Counted from the first letter of the stretch, positions 48,501-60,165 are shown. The stretch: DNA of 64,000 nt from Chloranthus sessilifolius (GCA_021018995.1 CM037586.1:152872060-152936059); one strand, 5' to 3'. Numbers and translations are program-made. The notes: generated by a model not told the origin, from the letters alone.

Positions 48501-49213
48501 TCAAATAGTACATTGGCGGAAGGAGTTGCTTTCCTTGCGGAAGGACCACGTTCCCTTGCTAACAGATTGACCATCTACACCATTAATGGCTATAAATTTC
48601 GAACTATTGATAAGGAAAATGGTGCTAAACTCAAAATAGTGGTGTTGCGGTCACTGCAACTACTACGAGCTATTCCAATGCAAGAGATAAAAGCCCCGTG
48701 GCAGGAGAGATGACCTATTATGGTCGCTTAACAGACATAATTGAGTTGACATATTCCAAGCAATTCAAGTACGTATTGTTCAAGTGTGATTGGGTTGATG
48801 TAACAACACAAGGCAGATGTATTAAGACCGACGAATTAGGATTCACATTGGTAAATTTTTCAAGATTATTGTTCCCTGGAAATCAAGCAATCAATGAACC
48901 ATATGTGTTGGCAACTCAAGCTAAACAAGTTTTCTATGTACAAGATCCAATTGAACCAGATTGGCATGTCGTCGTCAACAATAGACCTAGGGACTTATAT
49001 GAGATGAGTGCACAAGATGATTCATTATTGGATAGAGACCCTTATGGACATCAACTACCAAATGACATTGAGAATGACGATAATGATGTTGTCAATTGGG
49101 TGAGGGAAAATGTGCCTGGAGTAATTGTTGATGCACCTCCGCATACTCAAGTTGTGCACGACAAGCTCCTTCAATCAATGTCATTTGAATGGTGGATAAA
49201 TACCTTTTTCTAA
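45502..49213 (+). pseudogene. TNP2-type CACTA transposase
   Basis: Exon 1 (45502-45533, MMDKSWIQKP) is spliced to 45630 and gives the transposase-associated domain (ISPEYLQGAKGFIELA, CPCVRC). The Transposase_21 core follows: ACPNDCMLYWKEF and CDVCGISRWK (46250-46335), SDGFNPFGTMS, then IPGPSGPGNNIDVYL..PLIEELKELW, CPSCNKDT, and the hallmark HNLDVMHIEKNVCDS near 47255. Then come the DUF4218 region (LPKTIAYPLIELNNFFRELC) and, after an intron 47871-47955, SYVRNKAQPEGSIAEGY. DUF4216 sits at 48480-48930 (GEMTYYGRLTDIIELTYS, VLFKCDWVDV). I count two in-frame stops (45811-45813 in place of a Trp; 47596-47598 in place of a Gln) and two frameshifts (about 48095 and 48625). Apart from these it is full length. 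It catalyses excision and insertion together with the TNPA-like protein. Confidence 0.92.
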
Positions 49214-50236
49214 TTTTTTTTGGATGGACCTTGAGAAAGTTGCCGTGCCACCCGATCCTCAGGTTTGGTGCCACGTGGTGCCCAACTGATTTGAACGCAT
49301 GGATAAACCATGCATTTGCGTCAACTTGAGGTCCGATTATACTTGGATTATGTTCCAAGTAGTGCTTCCCATATGTTAGCTGGTCCTTCACAATTCCCCC
49401 TCTCGATAGCCCATGTTGTTAGGTCAACAATCATTTTTATCAGTGTAGAAAAATGTTGAACAGTACTTCATTGATTACTTTGTGAGTCCATGATCAACTT
49501 GAACTGTCGAGGATCCATTTCTCGGTTTTTGAATGTGTAGACTGGATCACATGGGGTGGGCGTCTGGGGGGTATATTTTTATTTTATTTGCCTATTTTTA
49601 AGAGAGTGGATAATACTAGAAGAGGTCCTATCATTATTAGGCTCTACAAGTAGGGCTTTGGATTCAGAGATCAAAGCTTTTCTAACAGGATTATCTCACT
49701 TTCATTGCATATCTCACATCGTATTCTTGGAAAATCATTTTGTTACTCTTATATAATATACTATTCTAAAAGCAATTGGGGGGGTTAAGTTTTTGCGTGG
49801 CTGCTTTTTCTCCAGAAACCAAAATCTTGTAACATTAAATCACATTAACATCCAAGTGTAATGTGATTGAATTTAAAGAAGGTGAGACTGTACCTGCCAA
49901 GTGGTATACTACTAAACTAAAAATCATACACAGAGAAAAAGGAACATTAATGTCATTGCTAAATTGTCCACTGTATAACATTGTCCCTATTATTATATAG
50001 CATTTGTTTTCCAGAAGAATTTAACATGTATTTTTTTTAATGAAAAGAATTAATGTGTGCTATTTGCTTACTATTGTATTGTCTCCAAATCAAGTGTACC
50101 GGCACAAATGGAGGGCATGTGAACAGTGAAGGATAGAGTTGGGATTAGGTACCTTACCCAATCACCAGCCTTGGCACTTGCATCAATTTGCTTCTCATTA
50201 AGAGTTAGTAAGCGGCCCAAGAGGCAAGTGCTAAAA
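49214..50236. other. Non-coding spacer between TNP2 and TNPA genes
   Basis: At 49230-49545 the sequence is less AT-rich and its minus strand has an open stretch (MDPRQFKLIMDSQSNQ..., AIERGNCEGPANIWEALLG), but with stops and no recognised family; it may be captured host sequence. The rest shows nothing I can support. Confidence 0.3.
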
Positions 50237-50423
50237 GGCCCTATTTGGGTAAAATAATGGGTGAGAAGCACTTTCTTCCCAAAGACTTGTTCACCTCTAG
50301 TTGAAAATGGAGAAGCAGGCTAAGGCTGCTTCCCATTTTCATATAGAGGTGACAAATCCTTGGATTCACCCAATATTTTATCCAGAAAATTGCTTTTCAG
50401 AAGCAACTTTGCCACACAGGGCC
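50237..50423. mobile_element. Tourist-like MITE inside the CACTA
   Basis: 187 bp with inverted ends: GGCCCTATTTGGGTAAAAT at the left and ...GCCACACAGGGCC at the right (complement GGCCCTGTGTGGC), the GGSCCTGTTTGG style of Tourist elements. Neighbouring trinucleotides are AAA and TAA, a TAA-type TSD with one change. Internal arms AGAAGCACTTT and AGAAGCAACTTT add to the fold. Non-coding. Confidence 0.6.
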
Positions 50424-50817
50424 TAAGTTACTTGGTTCACAAGCTACTTTTTGCATGACCTGCCACATGTAAACATCATCTGGGTTGGCTGATTTGAAGA
50501 TCATTGCATAAAAGATCTATAATATAAAATATTGAGTGAAGAAAACATCTACAATTATGTAAATATTTGAAAACATTAAATTGTACATGACCTTGATTGC
50601 TTTGAATCACACAATAAAGATCCAACGGTAAAAAGGCGGGTCCATTGCTCTCCTTTGGGTCTTCCAATGGATGACAAATATTGGTTCTTTTAAAAAAGTG
50701 TCACCTCTTTATATTAAAGAGGATATCATGTGCAAGAAGTTTTTGTATTGTATTATTTTCTAATGTGCTCTATATATTTTAATTCTAGTTTTCATTGATA
50801 CCAGAATTTTCAAATAG

Positions 50818-52831
50818 ATGGCGCCATCAAGTAAAGCAAGCTTCACACCATCCAAGAAAAATAAGACTGGCCGAGGTGTTACAAAGGGTCATGCCTTGAA
50901 TCGGCTTCAAAAGGGAGAAAAGTTTAGTGTATTAGTCAAAAATGACCAACCAGCTAGAAAACATACCAGTAAATTAGCAAACTGGTGTGAAATTCTAGCA
51001 AGAGATGGAATGAAGTTGCGCATTGATTGCCCAACGTGGCGTGGCATTGATAAAGCTGCAAAGGCACACGTATGGGAGTGCGTTAAGGTAAATTCATTAT
51101 TTATTGCTATTGGCTCTTACTTTTTCTTCACATGGTTGACTAAAATTCATACAAATGTTTTTTATTTTTTTGTGGTGCAGGAGAAGTTCGATGTCAGTGA
51201 GGGGTTGCGGTCTGTCGGGAAGAAGTGGAGGGATTTTAAGTGTGAGCTGAAGTTAAAAAATTATGACCCTTCCATAACTGATATGAAGCATTACGCTATT
51301 CCTCCCGATGGAGTAGTGTCCGCTCAATGGCATGCTCTCATGCAATATTGGAATTCAGAAGCGGGGAGGGTATAAATGGTTTTTGAATTACCTTTTATGA
51401 AACATATATCACTTAAAAACTTCTAATTTTGGTTAAATTGGTCTAATACAGATTACAAGTGAAAAGAATAAAAAGAATCGCTCCTGCCAGACCTTGCCCC
51501 ATACGGTTGGGTCAAAAAGTTTTGCAAGGATACGAGAGGAGGAGGTATGCATATTTGGTTTTTTTTTTAATGTGTATATGGCGTATCTATCTTGTTTATC
51601 TTTATAAGTATGATTTACCACATCTTTCAACTCTTCAATGGTACAGTGAGTAAAGAGCGATACTCAAACCTCTCCTACCCGACTTCAAATGTTTTTTAAG
51701 ACACACACCCGAAAAGATGGCTCAGCAGTGAATGAAGTGGCTGCAGATAAGATTGTAAGTTTTTCATTTTGGGCATCACCTAGTATCTTTGTTTATAGAG
51801 TGGACAATGGAACCCTGGTCCTACAAGTCCATGCCATGTGGCGCCTAATCACATGATGGGATTACATGTGGATGACCAACCCGATGATCACAGCCATTGA
51901 AAAAAAAATTTATGAACTGGATGGAAAATGAACGATGAAAATATATTTGTTTTTCCATTCATTTTCTGCTCAATTGACACCGTTGCCTGTACAGATATAT
52001 ATTATTCTTTAGAATTTGTTTTCAATGGTTTTGATCATCGCAGCTCATTCAGTTGTACCACATGGCAGCGAACTAGCATTGTACAAGGTAGCTTACCCTC
52101 TCCATAGGATTACGAAAACTAAAATGAACTGAAATCTTACAAGGTTACTTTAATGAATAAATCAGATCCACCAAATGTCACAACACACTAAAATGAACTG
52201 AAATCTTTGAAGTCTTGATTTTAAATTAGATCGTAAGTACTTTTGGAGAATTTGCAATTTATACAATTGGGAAGACTTTAGTGGTGTCTTAACATCATAT
52301 GATTTACTTCCGCTTGTCCCTTCCTAATTAAATGGTAAAATGCAGAGCCAATTGTAACACATCATCAGTACACAAGAAGGTATGCAGGATGCAAGCTCTG
52401 GAAATGACCCAATCTCTATAGTATTTGGAAAGGAAAAGCCTGGCCGTGTCCGAGGCTATGGCTTAGGCATGACCCCCACTAGGCTATGGGGCTCGTCTTC
52501 TGGCCATGGCGGGGTATCAGCTGATGTGTTTGATGGAATGCAAGCGAAAGTGAAAGAAATGGAGGAGCAGATGAAGCTTAAAGAGGCTGAAATGGCACGG
52601 AGAGATACCGAAGTGGCTCGGGTAAATGCCGAGGTGGTAGAGCTAAAGGGCATTGTTCACATGCTAGTTTTGCAGGCATGTATAATTATTTTTTATTACT
52701 ATAGTTGTAACAAATTTATTACAAATTAAGAATTAAAATATTCATTCTGAAAGAAATTTATAGTTTTTGTGGCCTTAATAAAAGATTTAATTGTTTATTT
52801 TTTTATTCTGCAGGCCCTCGGTAATAATTGA
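50818..52831 (+). pseudogene. TNPA-like CACTA protein (Transposase_24 family)
   Basis: Six exons are traceable with consistent phase: 50818-51087 (90 codons), 51181-51369 (63), 51452-51544 (31), 51647-51754 (36), about 52346-52675, and 52814-52831 (ALGNN then stop). The protein starts basic (SKKNKTGRGVTKG), then DQPARKHTSKLANWCEIL, FDVSEGLRSVGKKWRDFK, SKSFARIREEE, RLQMFFKTHTRKDGSAVNE, KPGRVRGYGLGMTPTRLWGS, and ends in a coiled coil (KVKEMEEQMKLKEAEMARR). This order is that of the plant Ptta/En/Spm family. A TGA opens exon 4 and a TAA lies early in exon 5; otherwise frames are open. The last intron may use a GC donor (TTGCAG^GCATG). In En/Spm, TNPA binds the subterminal motifs and aids TNP2. 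Confidence 0.85.
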
Positions 52832-53149
52832 AGTGTTGGAAAATCTAGTAGAGCAAATAATTGGTAGTAAGAAATATAGTATATGTTAGCTTTTGATAGT
52901 TTGTTTAGCTCCTCAATTTGGAAAAGGATGGAGAAGAGGATGTTTGGCTTCAAACTTTGACTTCCCATGGACAATTGGCGAATTGGTCAATCTATTTTCA
53001 CTTGATTGTAAATCTATTTTGCAACACTAATGGATAGTTTAATAGTATCGGGTCCTATCTAGTAGGGGTGTTGCTGAATATCAGGTCCGTATAGAAATCT
53101 GATTATGAGCCTTCTTTTATTTCAATTTTTTTCTATATAATTTTTTAGA

Positions 53150-53510
53150 ATGATGATTTGATATGGTTTTTTGGAATGACTTTATAATGGGCATTTTTGG
53201 AATGAAGTGCCCAATGAACCACGTTTTGTACATGGTGTTACAGGTTTAAAATTATAAAGCTACACAGGCTAAAAAAATTTATGTTTGGAATGGTTTTATA
53301 ATGAGCTTTTTTGGAATGAAGTGCCCATGGTGCTACAGGTTTAAAATTAAAGAGCTAAAATAATTCAAGTTTGGAATGGTTTTATGATGAGCTTTTTTGG
53401 AATGAAGTGCCCATTGGTGCTACAGGTTTAAAAATAAGTTGCAGGCTAAAAAAATGCTACAGGTTTCAAATTTGAGCTCCCTTTGGAATGAAGTGCCCAA
53501 TGGTAAAGCT
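53150..53510. repeat. Diverged tandem repeat of about 105 bp
   Basis: Three to four copies share TTTGGAATGGTTTTATAATG, GAATGAAGTGCCCA and GTGCTACAGGTTTAAAA. A partial relative (TGCTACAGGTTTGGAATGG) returns at 57600-57640 near the 3' end of the CACTA. Non-coding, between the TNPA-like gene and the captured exons. Confidence 0.75.
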
Positions 53511-53876
53511 GCAACTATTACCAAAACAGCCCCCTTTGGCCTTATTAAATTCCCATCATAGCCCCTCATATAACAGTTGCTGAAGTGGAAAAGTATGATG
53601 TATAGGAACAGTCTTGGAGGAACCAGACAAGGCATGAAGCCTTGATTACTAGTACACCGTGTCCCTTCAACATGCAGCCTATTACAAATGTGCTTCCTCC
53701 ATTAGGGAATTGTTATGTCATCTGGCATTCCAAGTGATGCTATTGATAATAATCTTCTTTAAAAGTAGATGCCAGAAGTGTGTTCTATTGCTTGATAAAA
53801 TAAATTTTACAATGTAAACAATTATTAATTTTCCATCTTTGCATAGTTCTTAACAACTATTTTTACTTATTGACAG

Positions 53877-53965
53877 ATTTAGTGTGCCAGTCTGGACCTG
53901 GATCTTGGCCTTCTCTCATGTATGCTGAGTCAGCAATATACCCCATGGCATCCAGTGCAGCACAG
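53877..53965 (+). other. Candidate captured exon, unknown gene
   Basis: 89 bp between an acceptor (TTACTTATTGACAG) and a donor (GCACAG^GTTTCACC). One frame is open (DLVCQSGPGSWPSLMYAESA followed by IYPMASSAAQ). I recognise no family. It lies in the part of the CACTA that also holds the isocitrate dehydrogenase fragment. Confidence 0.35.
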
Positions 53966-55419
53966 GTTTCACCTCTTACATATTGTGTGTCATACTGCTT
54001 TTAAATTGGGAGTATTAGTATCTTTTCTTTAAGAAATGAGTACAATATGCTTCGATTTGAAATTTTGTAGAACAATAATTATACAATTCTTTTTTGATCG
54101 GTAATAATTATACAATTAGATGACTTTTGTATTTATTACTAGGCAGTAGCCAGGTACTGTGAGCCAGGAAATATTAGCTTTAAAATATGAAAAATATAAT
54201 GAGATTTTTATAATCCTCCAAGGCAAAGCGTTATCATCATCATCCCCCGCCTTGTCCTTGCTTTGAGTCCTATTTCCCCACTTTGCATTTTGTGCTAGAC
54301 TTATTACTCGACAACTCTTCATCTCACAGCTCACTATGTTACTTCAATGTTTGTATTCTCCTTTATGTTTACTGTGCTTTGTAGACAAACTAGAAGCTAA
54401 TAGCTAATTAAGAGAAACATACCCAATAGGAAGACAGAGTACATGGAAGAAAATTATTACCCCAGATGGAGTTTCATAGAGTGAGTCCATAGAAGAAAAT
54501 TATTACCATTGAGTTTCACGCTCATAGTGCCATGTGTACTCGTAGAATTAGAGGATCCACTATGTATCGATGTCTTAGGTTCCATTTATTAGAGTAGGAA
54601 TAAGAGTGGAAATAGTAGAAAGAGAATGTAGTGGGAAAAAAACTTCCACTCACATGTTGATAGAACACTGAGAGTGGATAAAAACATCCACTATATGGCA
54701 CTAAGAAAGAACCCAAGATGAGAATATACAAAACTAGGTCATGAGAGCTTCAAACCTGAATATAAAACTCTGCAAGAGCTTAGTCTGTGCACATGTGTGT
54801 TGATTGGATCGAGAATGTAGCAAAATAGGTCACTGTACAGTGATTGAGTCCCATGAAATGATGGAAACAGGTTCGAATCTCCAACTATCCATAGATCTAA
54901 ACTGATAGGATGAAAAGGGAGGAAAACTAACAACTCTTTTGTGAAGAATCCATGATTGGAAGCTTTGATACCCCCCTGATGGTGCAAGATGTCATGAAAA
55001 TAAATTTTCCCCAAAAAAAATTATCTTTATCGAAACTCCATCAGGTTGACAGCAAAAAATCCAGAAATTTCTCAAAAAAAACTTTTAAAATCAGGCATTC
55101 TAAAAGCCCGGTCTCAAAAGCTTGATCTAAGGTCAAACTAGTGACCTCATGCTGATGCCAGCAATGCAGATGTCTGACATCACTCACAAATTTTGCTTTG
55201 ATATTAATAATTCTGTTAGGGTTTGATTATGATGGGTTAGGGAAGAAGGGGAGAGAGAGAGAGAGAGCATCCTATGGTTCTGCATTAAATTGATTATCAA
55301 ATACGCAATATCAACTATCAAGCATGGCTCTAATGCTGAGGATTTGAGGTTGCAAAATATGAAATATCAACTATCAAGTATGGTTCTAATATTTATGAAT
55401 TTATCTTCGTTCATTGGTG

Positions 55420-55458
<39 letters not shown>

Positions 55459-55895
55459 TTGTTGAAAGTTACTTTTATAGATTATAAAGCTGATTGGAAA
55501 AGAGCTGATACGCATTGTATACTTGTGCGTTATTCTTAGCCCTTTTTTATAGGATGACTAAATAAGTATGTAACTAATAGTAATAGTTGCATACTAATTA
55601 AGGATGCCAGGATAAGGTTTAGATAGATCCCTTTGATCATCACTGATATTTTTAAATGGGCATTATAATAATTTTTAAAAATCAATTTTCAGGTTCCGTT
55701 GAAGTTGAAAGCAAGAGTTGAGGTTCTATTGAAAAACCTTGTGCTTAAGATATTTTGATTCACTGTTTCATGAGGTGTGATGCATTTTGATTATTTTCAT
55801 TCCTCTATGATTGTTGTCTCTAATTTTCGAGTAGCTGAAAATCAAGATTATAATTCGTCATCAATATTTTCATGAATCATTTATTCTTGCTGCAG
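53966..55895. other. Non-coding CACTA interior
   Basis: No gene is recognised. GA microsatellites occur at about 55250-55268 and 55424-55454. At about 54565-54700 TTTATTAGAGTAGGAATAAG and TCCACT words form a weak inverted arrangement. ORFs here are short and unconvincing. Confidence 0.35.
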
Positions 55896-56107
55896 GTATG
55901 GTGTTCAGACAACCAATTATCTTCAAAAATGTTTCTCGGGTTGTTCTCGATATTCTGATTTTATTATTTCCTATCATTTTTTTATTACTAGCTAATGACA
56001 AAACCATAATTTTCTATTTGTCTAATTTGTGTGGTTTGTCAGGATGGACAAAGCCCATATGCATTGCAAGGCATGCTTTTGGTGATCAATACAAAACAAT
56101 TGATGTA
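55896..56107 (+). pseudogene. Captured NADP-isocitrate dehydrogenase fragment (two exons, one intron)
   Basis: Exon one (55896-about 55949) follows CTTGCTGCAG and reads MVFRQPIIFKNVSRVV, the plant NADP-ICDH segment GTVFREPIICKNVPRLVP. About 90 bp of intron follow, ending TGGTTTGTCAG, and exon two (56043-about 56107) reads [21 protein letters not shown], almost the family motif [21 protein letters not shown]. That motif belongs to the active-site region of the enzyme converting isocitrate to 2-oxoglutarate. The donor of exon one is damaged and neither neighbouring exon of the host gene is present, so no enzyme can be made. Keeping the intron shows that genomic DNA, not an mRNA copy, was captured. 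It sits inside the CACTA, as expected for transduplication. Confidence 0.87.
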
Positions 56108-56223
56108 GGACCAACATGTATGACATTTGACCTTAGAGTGACCATCTTATTTGACATGCTAGGCGCCTTTTAAATTTTAGAAGAAAGACTGATACCCTGT
56201 TTGTTTGCTATTATATATATCAG

Positions 56224-56319
56224 ATGGTTGATGTTGTGACACTTGGGTTTGTAAAGGATGCAAAAGATCATATCGACATTCAAGGATTTAATGGTTATCA
56301 GAAGAATCGGCTTATTAAG
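56224..56319 (+). other. Candidate captured exon, 32 codons, unknown gene
   Basis: Exactly 96 bp lie between an acceptor (ATATATATCAG) and a donor (ATTAAG^GTATCTTG). The frame is fully open: MVDVVTLGFVKDAKDHIDIQ then GFNGYQKNRLIK. It lies 115 bp after the ICDH fragment and in the same orientation, but it does not match the ICDH sequence I know, so it is either another gene or CACTA-specific. Confidence 0.4.
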
Positions 56320-57734
56320 GTATCTTGTTAACTCATTCTTCTGTTTCTCTCTTTGCTTTGAGTTTGACATTGTAGATGCATGCTTCTAAATATTTTCCTT
56401 TTAGAATTAAGGCTATCGTTTATTGCATGTCAAGAAGTTAAAATGAGATCTTAGAATTAGTAGTCATTCATTTGTGCATGTTTTACAATGACCAATGCTT
56501 GGTTGAATAAGAACTGTTTAGATTAGAAATATACAGGACAATATTAAAACTTAAATCTTCTTTTCTATTTATTTTAACCTCTATTTACTAAGTATCTAGT
56601 ATTAGCTTGATGTTTAATGCCAATGCCAATGCTCCTGGATCTAAATTCCAGATCAGTTAGTCTACAATGGGTGTCCACCCATGATGTGCAGTAAAGCAGT
56701 CCATATGAATGTGTGGCTGCATGACGTGCACAGACTTCCATGCATTGGAACTCCGTGCACGCCTTGTATTCATACAGATGCGTGGACTGTCGTGTCCACC
56801 CATAATGGGTGGACACTGGTAGTAGACTAACTCTTGTTCGAATCATTCCTAAAATACAGAATTTTTTTCTTCTAATAAAGTTTTCTATTTTACTTGTCAA
56901 AAACAGTAAGGTTGGAGTCGAATTGATGGTGCTTCAGCAATTTGGGGGAGTGAGCAATTTGGGGTCGAATGGATTTCGGCCATCGATCTTTTGGCAATCT
57001 TTCATCGACTTCAATACTGGGTGCACTTAACTCGATTCGGTGAACAAAGGTGCAAATGATTTCAACAAGAAAATTACCATCCAATCTCTAACAAATCCCT
57101 TCCTTCGCCATCAACACAATCAATGATCGATTTTTCGGCAACCTGCATCGTCAACACAATCAAAGGATTCCAGTGATCGATCTTCTGGCAACCCTTTCGA
57201 CCTCATCATCGAGCGGCTCGATGGCCCCAATCAAAGGAGAAGAGGCCGACATGATGGGAAACTATAGGGTTGGAAATTGGTGATTTCAATAGTCAATTGG
57301 CGGTGGTGGCGAGTGTGCCGGCCGATAAAAAGCAGGTGAAAGTTGGGGGTTTTGAGTACTCCAATCAAAGAAACAAAAATGAAGAATAAGATTAATGTGA
57401 GTTTTTTGAATCCCATCAATCAAAGTCCGGTTGATGAAGGGCGGGTGGAGGTTTGGCGTTGCGAATGAATTGCAGGAGGTTGTAGGAGATGAGTTGCCAG
57501 AGGTTGAAGGAGCTGGTTAGATGGTCGATTCGTAATAATATAAAATAGTAAGGTAATTTTATAAAAAGGGTAGAATTGTAAAAGGCTAAAATCAATTTCA
57601 AATGCTACAGGTTTGGAATGGTTTATTAAATGCTACAGGTTTAAAAAAAGCAAAGCTACTAGCTAAAATAAGGTACAACCCATATATGGGGAAATTTGAG
57701 GTAATTTGTTCATTTTTTTTTTTTAAATTGACTT
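56320..57734. other. CACTA interior, no gene recognised
   Basis: A palindromic passage at 56660-56815 pairs GGGTGTCCACCCATGATG with CCACCCATAATGGGTGGACA. GC is raised at 56920-57320 where several minus-strand ORFs are open, without recognised domains. The phrases TTTGGGGGAGTGAGCAATTTGGGG and CATCGATCTTTTGGCAA recur in altered form. Confidence 0.3.
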
Positions 57735-58083
57735 TTTTTTTACCGGCGGTTTAAAACTGCCGGGAATTATCATAAGGATAATATTTTAAAACTGCCGGGG
57801 AATAAAAAATTTAAAATCATTCCCGGCGGTTTGAAACTATCGTTATGCACATTTTATAATAGCTACTGTTGCTGCCATTTCCAATTTCCAGGCGGCTAGA
57901 AACCGCCGGGAAAAGTATCTTCTTGCCGACGCTTAAAAACTGCCGGTAAAACCGCTGGTGAAAGTTTCGCCGACGGTTGTTTTCCCCGGCGGATGCCATG
58001 CTGCCGGCAAAATTTTTGGCGGCAGTTTGGCATTTTTCAAGGGCGGTTTTTGATCGCCGGTAAATCAGACACAATTTGTAGTG
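57735..58083 (-). repeat. CACTA 3' subterminal motif array
   Basis: CCGGCGG, CTGCCGG and GCCGGGAA words occur more than a dozen times in both orientations over 350 bp, ending in the terminal TGTAGTG. In En/Spm such subterminal motifs are TNPA binding sites. The 5' end of the element has far fewer copies. Confidence 0.8.
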
Positions 58084-58965
58084 CAAACACGGGATTTGGT
58101 TTATCCTGCGTTATCCTAGCTAGCAATGTGATTATCCAAACAACGGAAAACAAAGGGAAACATAGGAATCCCATGGTTTCCTACAACTTAGGTATCCATA
58201 GGAAAATTTAGAAATATTATTTTACTTTTCCACATTTCTCGTGTTTTTATTTAAAGAGGCCCTTATGGTTTAATACAATTTACTAAGAATGTCACTATTC
58301 CATGTGTAGCCACAAATACCGAATGTACGTGTTAAAATGATCTAAACCCGTTAAAGCTAGACTCACTTCTGTTCTCTCTGTCTCAGAGCTCTCTCCCTAC
58401 GGTCTCGACCTTCTCTTTTCACTTTAGCTGGAGTCTATTCTTGTAACAACTCGAATTTTTGAACTTTCTTTTATTGGTGTTAGATTATGTTTTATACCTT
58501 GCATGGTGTTAGTGCTCTACACCGGAACCTACCCTAGTTGAGAAAATACACATTTTGATTTTTAAAGAGGTATTATATTTAAAATTGTGGAGAACCCTAA
58601 ACCCTAGCCGTCACTCCATCTTCTTCTCTAGCCACCCTTCTTTAAAAACACCAAAATCTTTTTTAAATTTCTTGTATATTCTTCCACAAAGAACACCGTG
58701 GTGTTTTTCTGTCGTCAAATCGTGGTGGAAGAAGGCGGCGTAATCATGGACGGATCATCGTGTGGACGCCAATCTCTATCGCCCTAATCGTCGTCGATCT
58801 GTCGGTCACGCTTTAAGAGGTGGGTACCCATCCATCCATCTCATTCTTCTCAGATCCCGTCGCGTAGGATACGTTCGATCGCGTATCGACGGACTAAATA
58901 AAATAAATTTTATTTCACTCTTTATAATATTATTTTAAAATGAGTAAAGTAGTTAGCATAAATAT

Positions 58966-59110
58966 GATTGCTTATAATCTAATCTTATTGATTTTGCCCT
59001 AAATGTGATTGCTTATAATCTAGTCCTATTTATTTTGCCATAAATGTGATTGCTTATAATTTAATCTTATTGATTTTGCCCTAGATGTGATTGCTTGTAA
59101 TTTAGTCATA
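58966..59110. repeat. Tandem repeat of about 42 bp, 3-4 copies
   Basis: The unit contains TGATTGCTTATAATCTAATC and TTATTGATTTTGCCCTAAA, repeated with small changes from 58966 to about 59110, inside solo LTR C. Confidence 0.8.
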
Positions 59111-59865
59111 ATTATTTTCCTAATTGTTAATGTTATTTTTTTTTTTATACTTTGTTATTTTAACAATTAAAGATAACACAAATGATTAATACTCTATTTC
59201 ATCATCCCTCTGGTAAAAGACATTTTATGGACATTATAAAATCGTGAATCTGAATTCAAACTAAAAATCTACGCAACCATGATTTAAACCTATAATTTCT
59301 TTAAAATTTTTATAATATTTTTATATTTTCTAGAAACTAAGCATTTGTATATATATATAGACTCATGACCTATTTTAAACATATTTTCAAGTCCAGCGTT
59401 TACAAAAGGTCCCATGTAGTATCTAAGACCTTGTTTTAAGAAAAGATATATTACATAGATTATTTTAACATAAGACTCTATATAATAAAAATCAAGAAGT
59501 GACTACATTTATATTAGCATGCAATAATAAATCTTGCGGTTACTTATCAAAACAAAAAAATATATGCATATATAATTATTTCCCAATGCTATAATTTTCA
59601 AACGATATAAATCATGCAGGCGTGATCAAATTTTAATAAGTAATATTATTATTAATATCATGAGGTCTCAATTGAGTATTGACTCTAAAACTGGAGAGCC
59701 TACCACGGGATCACCTTATAATGCCCAACGATGGAGTTTGAATTTTCTCCCATGGGAGGTAATATATATATATGGTCGATAGAGAGGATGAGTTAGCACT
59801 AAATAAGCAACTTAAGCGTTAGACAACTTCATACTTAGGTTGCCACGGGATTACGATGTTGGAGG

Positions 59866-60165
59866 TCATGACCCATCTTATGTTGGACCGTGACCCATCT
59901 GATGTTGGACTGCGACCGATCTGGTGTTGGTCCATGACCCATCTGATGTCGGACCGTGACCCATTTGATGTTGGATCTTGACCCATCTGACGTGGATCGT
60001 CACCCATCTGATGTCGGACTTTGACCCATCTGATGTTGGATCTTGACACATCTGACGTGGATCGTGACCCATCTGATGTTGGACCGTGACCCATCTGACA
60101 TGGATCGTGACCCATCTGATGTTGGACTTTGGCCCATCTGATTTAGATCAGCCCATCTGATTTCA
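59866..60165. repeat. Minisatellite, GACCCATCTGATGTTGGAC
   Basis: About 14 units of 20-24 bp on the core GACCCATCTGATGTTGGACC, alternating with a GACGTGGATCGT variant so that a higher-order pattern of two or three units is visible. It lies in solo LTR C. The minus-strand ORFs here are repeat artefacts. Confidence 0.88.

Larger units (their letters stand above)
42572..58083 (+). mobile_element. CACTA (En/Spm) transposon, 15.5 kb, near-autonomous
   Basis: The left end CACTAGAAAAAAACCTCTTT and the right end ...ACAATTTGTAGTG (complement CACTACAAATTGTG) are CACTA termini. The adjacent trinucleotides TAA and CAA differ by one base from a 3-bp TSD. The right subterminal zone (57735-58080) is filled with CCGGCGG/CTGCCGG motifs in both directions; a few GGGCCG/AGCCGCC words mark the left. 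Inside, left to right: TATA box and CT-rich leader with AAACCCTA (42700-42970), leader exons, a TNP2-type transposase gene (45502-49213), a TNPA-like gene (50818-52831), tandem repeats, captured host exons and the 3' repeats. Both genes show only a few breaks, so the element died recently compared with its neighbours. Confidence 0.85.

Noticed and set aside
59819-60115. Minus-strand 98-codon ORF rich in Gly, Ser and Asp
   Set aside because: Translation of the GACCCATCTGATG minisatellite in solo LTR C.
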